From Paenibacillus radicis (ex Xue et al. 2023) (GTDB lineage Bacteria > Bacillota > Bacilli > Paenibacillales > NBRC-103111), in NCBI RefSeq assembly GCF_024722015.1, contig NZ_JANQBD010000002.1:372001-436000 (forward strand): a stretch of DNA of 64,000 nt, written 5' to 3'. The number at the start of each line of letters is the position of its first letter. Positions within the stretch are counted from its first letter, which is position 1. Position numbers and translations under genes: made by a program. Positions 61,838 to 64,000 of the stretch are shown here, piece after piece. Below the pieces are notes generated by a model that worked only from the letters and a program-made list of their open reading frames with translations, made no database searches and was not told the origin of the DNA.

Positions 61838-61872
61838 AGGGACTAGCTGTAATGAAACAGCTGTCCCTATCG
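61838..61872. terminator. hairpin between the 56-residue gene and the VOC gene
   Basis: A 12-bp AGGGAC.AGCTGT/ACAGCTGTCCCT stem with one bulge, 28 bp beyond the stop of the riboswitch-controlled gene. It separates that gene from the VOC gene. On the minus strand TTTTTTG follows. Confidence 0.75.
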
Positions 61873-61899
61873 TTGCTTGAAGTTAACTCTATTGAATGA

Positions 61900-62070
61900 T
61901 TAATCTGGCACTATGAAATAATTTCTACCAAATAAATCGACTACATCTTCAGACTTTAATTTATTGCCGCCATTCCGATGAGCCAGATACTGAATGAAAT
62001 CATAAGCTGCTCTTTGATCAAGCTCGTTTAATCCGTCCAACAGGTTAAATAATTTTTCTTTGCTGACCAT
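61900..62070 (-). CDS. 56-residue protein controlled by a c-di-AMP riboswitch
   Basis: 56 residues, starting MVSKEKLFNLLDGLNELDQR. The first 33 residues form a likely amphipathic helix pair (LDQRAAYDFIQYLAH). The rest (KLKSEDVVDLFGRNYFIVPD) is short and acidic. The pattern of the first part is loosely like small DUF2281-type antitoxin-like proteins, but I cannot assign a family. GAGAGGAGG precedes the ATG. A ydaO-type riboswitch and its terminator lie upstream and a terminator follows, so it is the sole gene of its transcript. Confidence 0.75.
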   Translation of the reverse strand: MVSKEKLFNLLDGLNELDQRAAYDFIQYLAHRNGGNKLKSEDVVDLFGRNYFIVPD

Positions 62071-62092
62071 AAATAAATCCTCCTCTCAAATT

Positions 62093-62185
62093 AAAAAAAG
62101 TAGAGACGGAAAGATTTTTTTGCTCCTTAAAACACAATAAACACAAGGCTAGACCTTGTGCTTAAAAAAGCAAATCTATCCTTCC
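62093..62185 (-). terminator. expression-platform terminator of the c-di-AMP riboswitch
   Basis: A long imperfect stem (62170-62185 with 62108-62123) encloses a 7-bp CACAAGG/CCTTGTG hairpin. After an 8-nt spacer, TTTTTTT (62099-62093) follows. It lies between the riboswitch aptamer and the start codon. Confidence 0.7.
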
Positions 62186-62190
62186 CACTT

Positions 62191-62311
62191 GCGCTTACGA
62201 GGTTAGCTGTCGGATTTGGGCGGTGAGAAATCGCCCTACAACGTATATGAGATACGTCGATTCACCCCAATAAACTTGGTTCCCCCGTTTTTCTTAAAGA
62301 AAACTCAGCGT
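62191..62311 (-). promoter_or_regulatory. c-di-AMP riboswitch (ydaO/yuaA class)
   Basis: On the minus strand the aptamer has the conserved ATTGGGGTGAATC (core 62259-62268) and GACAGCTAACCTCGTAAGCG (62211-62192). The GGGGGAACC segment upstream and a closing CGCTGAG/GTAAGCG helix are also in place. These are the invariant words of the ydaO riboswitch, which binds cyclic di-AMP and in most cases turns off genes for potassium uptake, osmolyte transport or cell-wall hydrolases. Here the next gene is the 56-residue protein. Confidence 0.9.
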
Positions 62312-62396
62312 GCTAAAGTGATATTAAGTTGTACTATATTCTAACCCCTAATTGCTTATTTTGTAAACCCCATTTATTAAAAATAAGGCAATATTA

Positions 62397-64000
62397 CTAA
62401 ATCATTAGAATTTCTCGAATTTCATGCTCCGTCAGAGCCGATAATGCTTCCTGTCCGGGTTGGATCACTTCATCGATCAGGTTCTTCTTTTTTTGCTGAA
62501 GCTCGTACATTTTATCTTCAACGGTACCTTGGGTTACAAGCCGGATCACCTGCACCACATTCTTCTGTCCAATTCGGTGTGCTCGATCGGCTGCCTGCTG
62601 CTCCACTGCAGGGTTCCACCATAAGTCATACAGGATTACCGTGTCCGCTCCAGTCAAGTTCAACCCGGTCCCACCCGCCTTAAGCGAGATAAGGAATAAG
62701 TCTCGTTCACCATCATTAAATCGGCTGCATAGCTCGACACGATCGGAAGTTGGGGTATTCCCATCCAAATAAAAGTGAGGTACACCTTGATAGCCGAGCT
62801 CTCTTCCAATCAGACCTAACATTTCAGTAAATTGTGAGAAAATCAGCATCCGTTTACCTGCACTTCTGCATTCATCAATAATCTCCATTAACTGCTCGAA
62901 TTTAGCCGAGCTTCCAGTATAGTCTTCAACGAACAGCACAGGATGGCAGCACAGCTGGCGGAGTCGAGTCAAGCCGGCCAATATTTTGATCCGGTTTTTT
63001 TGAAAGCCCTCCTCATTCAGATGCTTCAATGTTTCCTTCTGCAGTTTGGCCAAATAAGCCACATACAGCTTCTTCTGATCAGGCAGCAGCTCGGAGGCTT
63101 GCAGCGATTCGATCTTCTCCGGCAGCTCCTTCAGTACTTCTGTCTTCAGGCGACGAAGTAGAAACGGACGTATTCGTTTGGCAACGATTTCCCGAGATAA
63201 ATCATTGAATGCCTTTCTACCTGGGAACAACTCAGGGAACACCGCATCGAATATGGACCATAATTCCTCCAGCCTATTCTCTACCGGGGTTCCGGTAAGG
63301 GCAAATCGATACTGGGCCTGCAGCAACTTTACAGCCTGTGCTGTCTGAGTAGCGTGATTCTTAAAAACCTGAGCTTCATCCAAAATAAGGGTGTGGAACG
63401 ATTGCGTAACATATAGATCGATATCCCTGCGCAAAAGCGGGTATGAAGTAATAATAACATCGGCTTGAGATAGATTCTTCAGAGCACTGCTGCGCTCCGC
63501 CCTACTGCCATCGGCGATGACAGACCGAATCTGCGGCGCAAATTTCTTCAACTCATTCCGCCAATTGTAAACAAGTGAAGCTGGTGATACGATAATCGCC
63601 GGCTGCTCTCGATTTCTTATCTCCGGTAGTACCGAAACGATGAAGGCGATGCTCTGCAATGTTTTGCCAAGGCCCATATCATCGGCCAGTATACCGCCAA
63701 AATGGTAATGCGCCAGTGTCTTCATCCATTGGAAGCCATACTTCTGATAATCCCGTAAAATAGGTATAAGACTTTCAGGTACTGCAAAATCCAGATTATC
63801 TGGATTTCTCATATTTTCCAATAGCCTTCGGAACGATTTGCCTAATTTAACCGCATTGCCTTGTCTCTGAGAATCCATCAGATGGAGGCCGCGAACTACT
63901 GGAATGTGAAATTTCGTCCCTTTTAGATCTCCTTTACTGATTCCCATTTCATTCATGAAGCGGATAATCTCTAGAAACTCTTCACCTTCTAGTGGTAAAA
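62397..64000 (-). CDS. SNF2-family DEAD/DEAH-box helicase (5' end beyond the window)
   Basis: 535 codons are visible; the frame is open to the right edge, so the N-terminal part is missing. Motifs in order: I DDMGLGKT, Ia VSPASLVYNWRNEL, II LDEAQVFKN, III ALTGTPVENRLEELWS, IV-VI ILISLKAGGTGLNL-type (seen as LISLKAGGTGLNLTGAD) and QAADRAHRIGQ. This is a Swi2/Snf2 ATPase that moves along duplex DNA, possibly one of the SWIM-domain types. The C-terminus ends shortly after the RecA-like fold. Confidence 0.92.
   Translation of the reverse strand, partial: LPLEGEEFLEIIRFMNEMGISKGDLKGTKFHIPVVRGLHLMDSQRQGNAVKLGKSFRRLLENMRNPDNLDFAVPESLIPILRDYQKYGFQWMKTLAHYHFGGILADDMGLGKTLQSIAFIVSVLPEIRNREQPAIIVSPASLVYNWRNELKKFAPQIRSVIADGSRAERSSALKNLSQADVIITSYPLLRRDIDLYVTQSFHTLILDEAQVFKNHATQTAQAVKLLQAQYRFALTGTPVENRLEELWSIFDAVFPELFPGRKAFNDLSREIVAKRIRPFLLRRLKTEVLKELPEKIESLQASELLPDQKKLYVAYLAKLQKETLKHLNEEGFQKNRIKILAGLTRLRQLCCHPVLFVEDYTGSSAKFEQLMEIIDECRSAGKRMLIFSQFTEMLGLIGRELGYQGVPHFYLDGNTPTSDRVELCSRFNDGERDLFLISLKAGGTGLNLTGADTVILYDLWWNPAVEQQAADRAHRIGQKNVVQVIRLVTQGTVEDKMYELQQKKKNLIDEVIQPGQEALSALTEHEIREILMI

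Noticed and set aside
1..64000. rRNA, tRNA, CRISPR arrays, insertion sequences or prophage
   Set aside because: No cloverleaf-type sequences, regularly spaced repeats, transposase motifs or phage structural genes were seen on either strand.

Overview
The window looks like chromosome from a Paenibacillus-type endospore-forming member of the Bacillota. The grounds are strong AGGAGG-type ribosome binding sites, frequent TTG/GTG starts, S-layer-homology domains, YesM/YesN-type two-component systems, CUT1 sugar ABC importers, T-box leaders, a ydaO-type c-di-AMP riboswitch, a YheC/YheD-like gene and a Spo0A box. I see no rRNA, tRNA, CRISPR array, insertion sequence or prophage. It reads as ordinary chromosome with several accessory catabolic islands.

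Layout. 1-9.5 kb holds small metabolic and regulatory genes: a MepB-like fragment at the left edge, a phosphotriesterase-like/SDR pair, glyoxalase-fold, AraC, LysR, an internally shortened cyclase, an HD protein, a methyltransferase, DUF2935 and an alpha/beta hydrolase. 9.5-17 kb has a TetR/MFS divergent pair with paired operator-like boxes, an SLH-GH18 exported protein, a TauE/SafE permease and a luciferase-like oxidoreductase. It also has a palindrome-rich intergenic region containing one copy of an 85-bp dispersed repeat. 17-24.6 kb is a CUT1 ABC importer plus DUF1868 phosphoesterase operon, divergent from its histidine kinase/response regulator pair. 24.6-27.7 kb has GNAT, NUDIX and PucR-type genes and a decayed small ORF. 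27.8-36.7 kb is a sulfated-glycan-type locus: lipoprotein, two permeases and two sulfatases, divergent from a response regulator and kinase. 36.7-38 kb has GrpB and a broken aminoglycoside-phosphotransferase gene.

38.1-46.3 kb is the most striking gene set, a single-strand run under a DeoR repressor. It encodes a TarJ-like (ribulose-5-P/ribitol-5-P) dehydrogenase, a complete Ugp-type ABC importer with its ATPase, a glycerophosphodiester phosphodiesterase and an exported TagC/helveticin-J-type protein. Together these look like a system for scavenging teichoic-acid-derived polyol phosphates.

46.5-64 kb returns to housekeeping and sporulation-type genes: threonine synthase-like, panD, YheC/D, PAP2 with an orphan kinase, an NlpC/P60 hydrolase, a Spo0B-fold kinase beside a Spo0A box, a class I aminotransferase behind a T-box, thrS behind two tandem T-boxes, an aldo/keto reductase and a SNF2 helicase running off the right edge. 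Between the last gene and a glyoxalase-like gene lies a textbook-looking c-di-AMP riboswitch with its own terminator, followed by a 56-residue protein as its only evident target. This is the best candidate for an undescribed regulatory unit.
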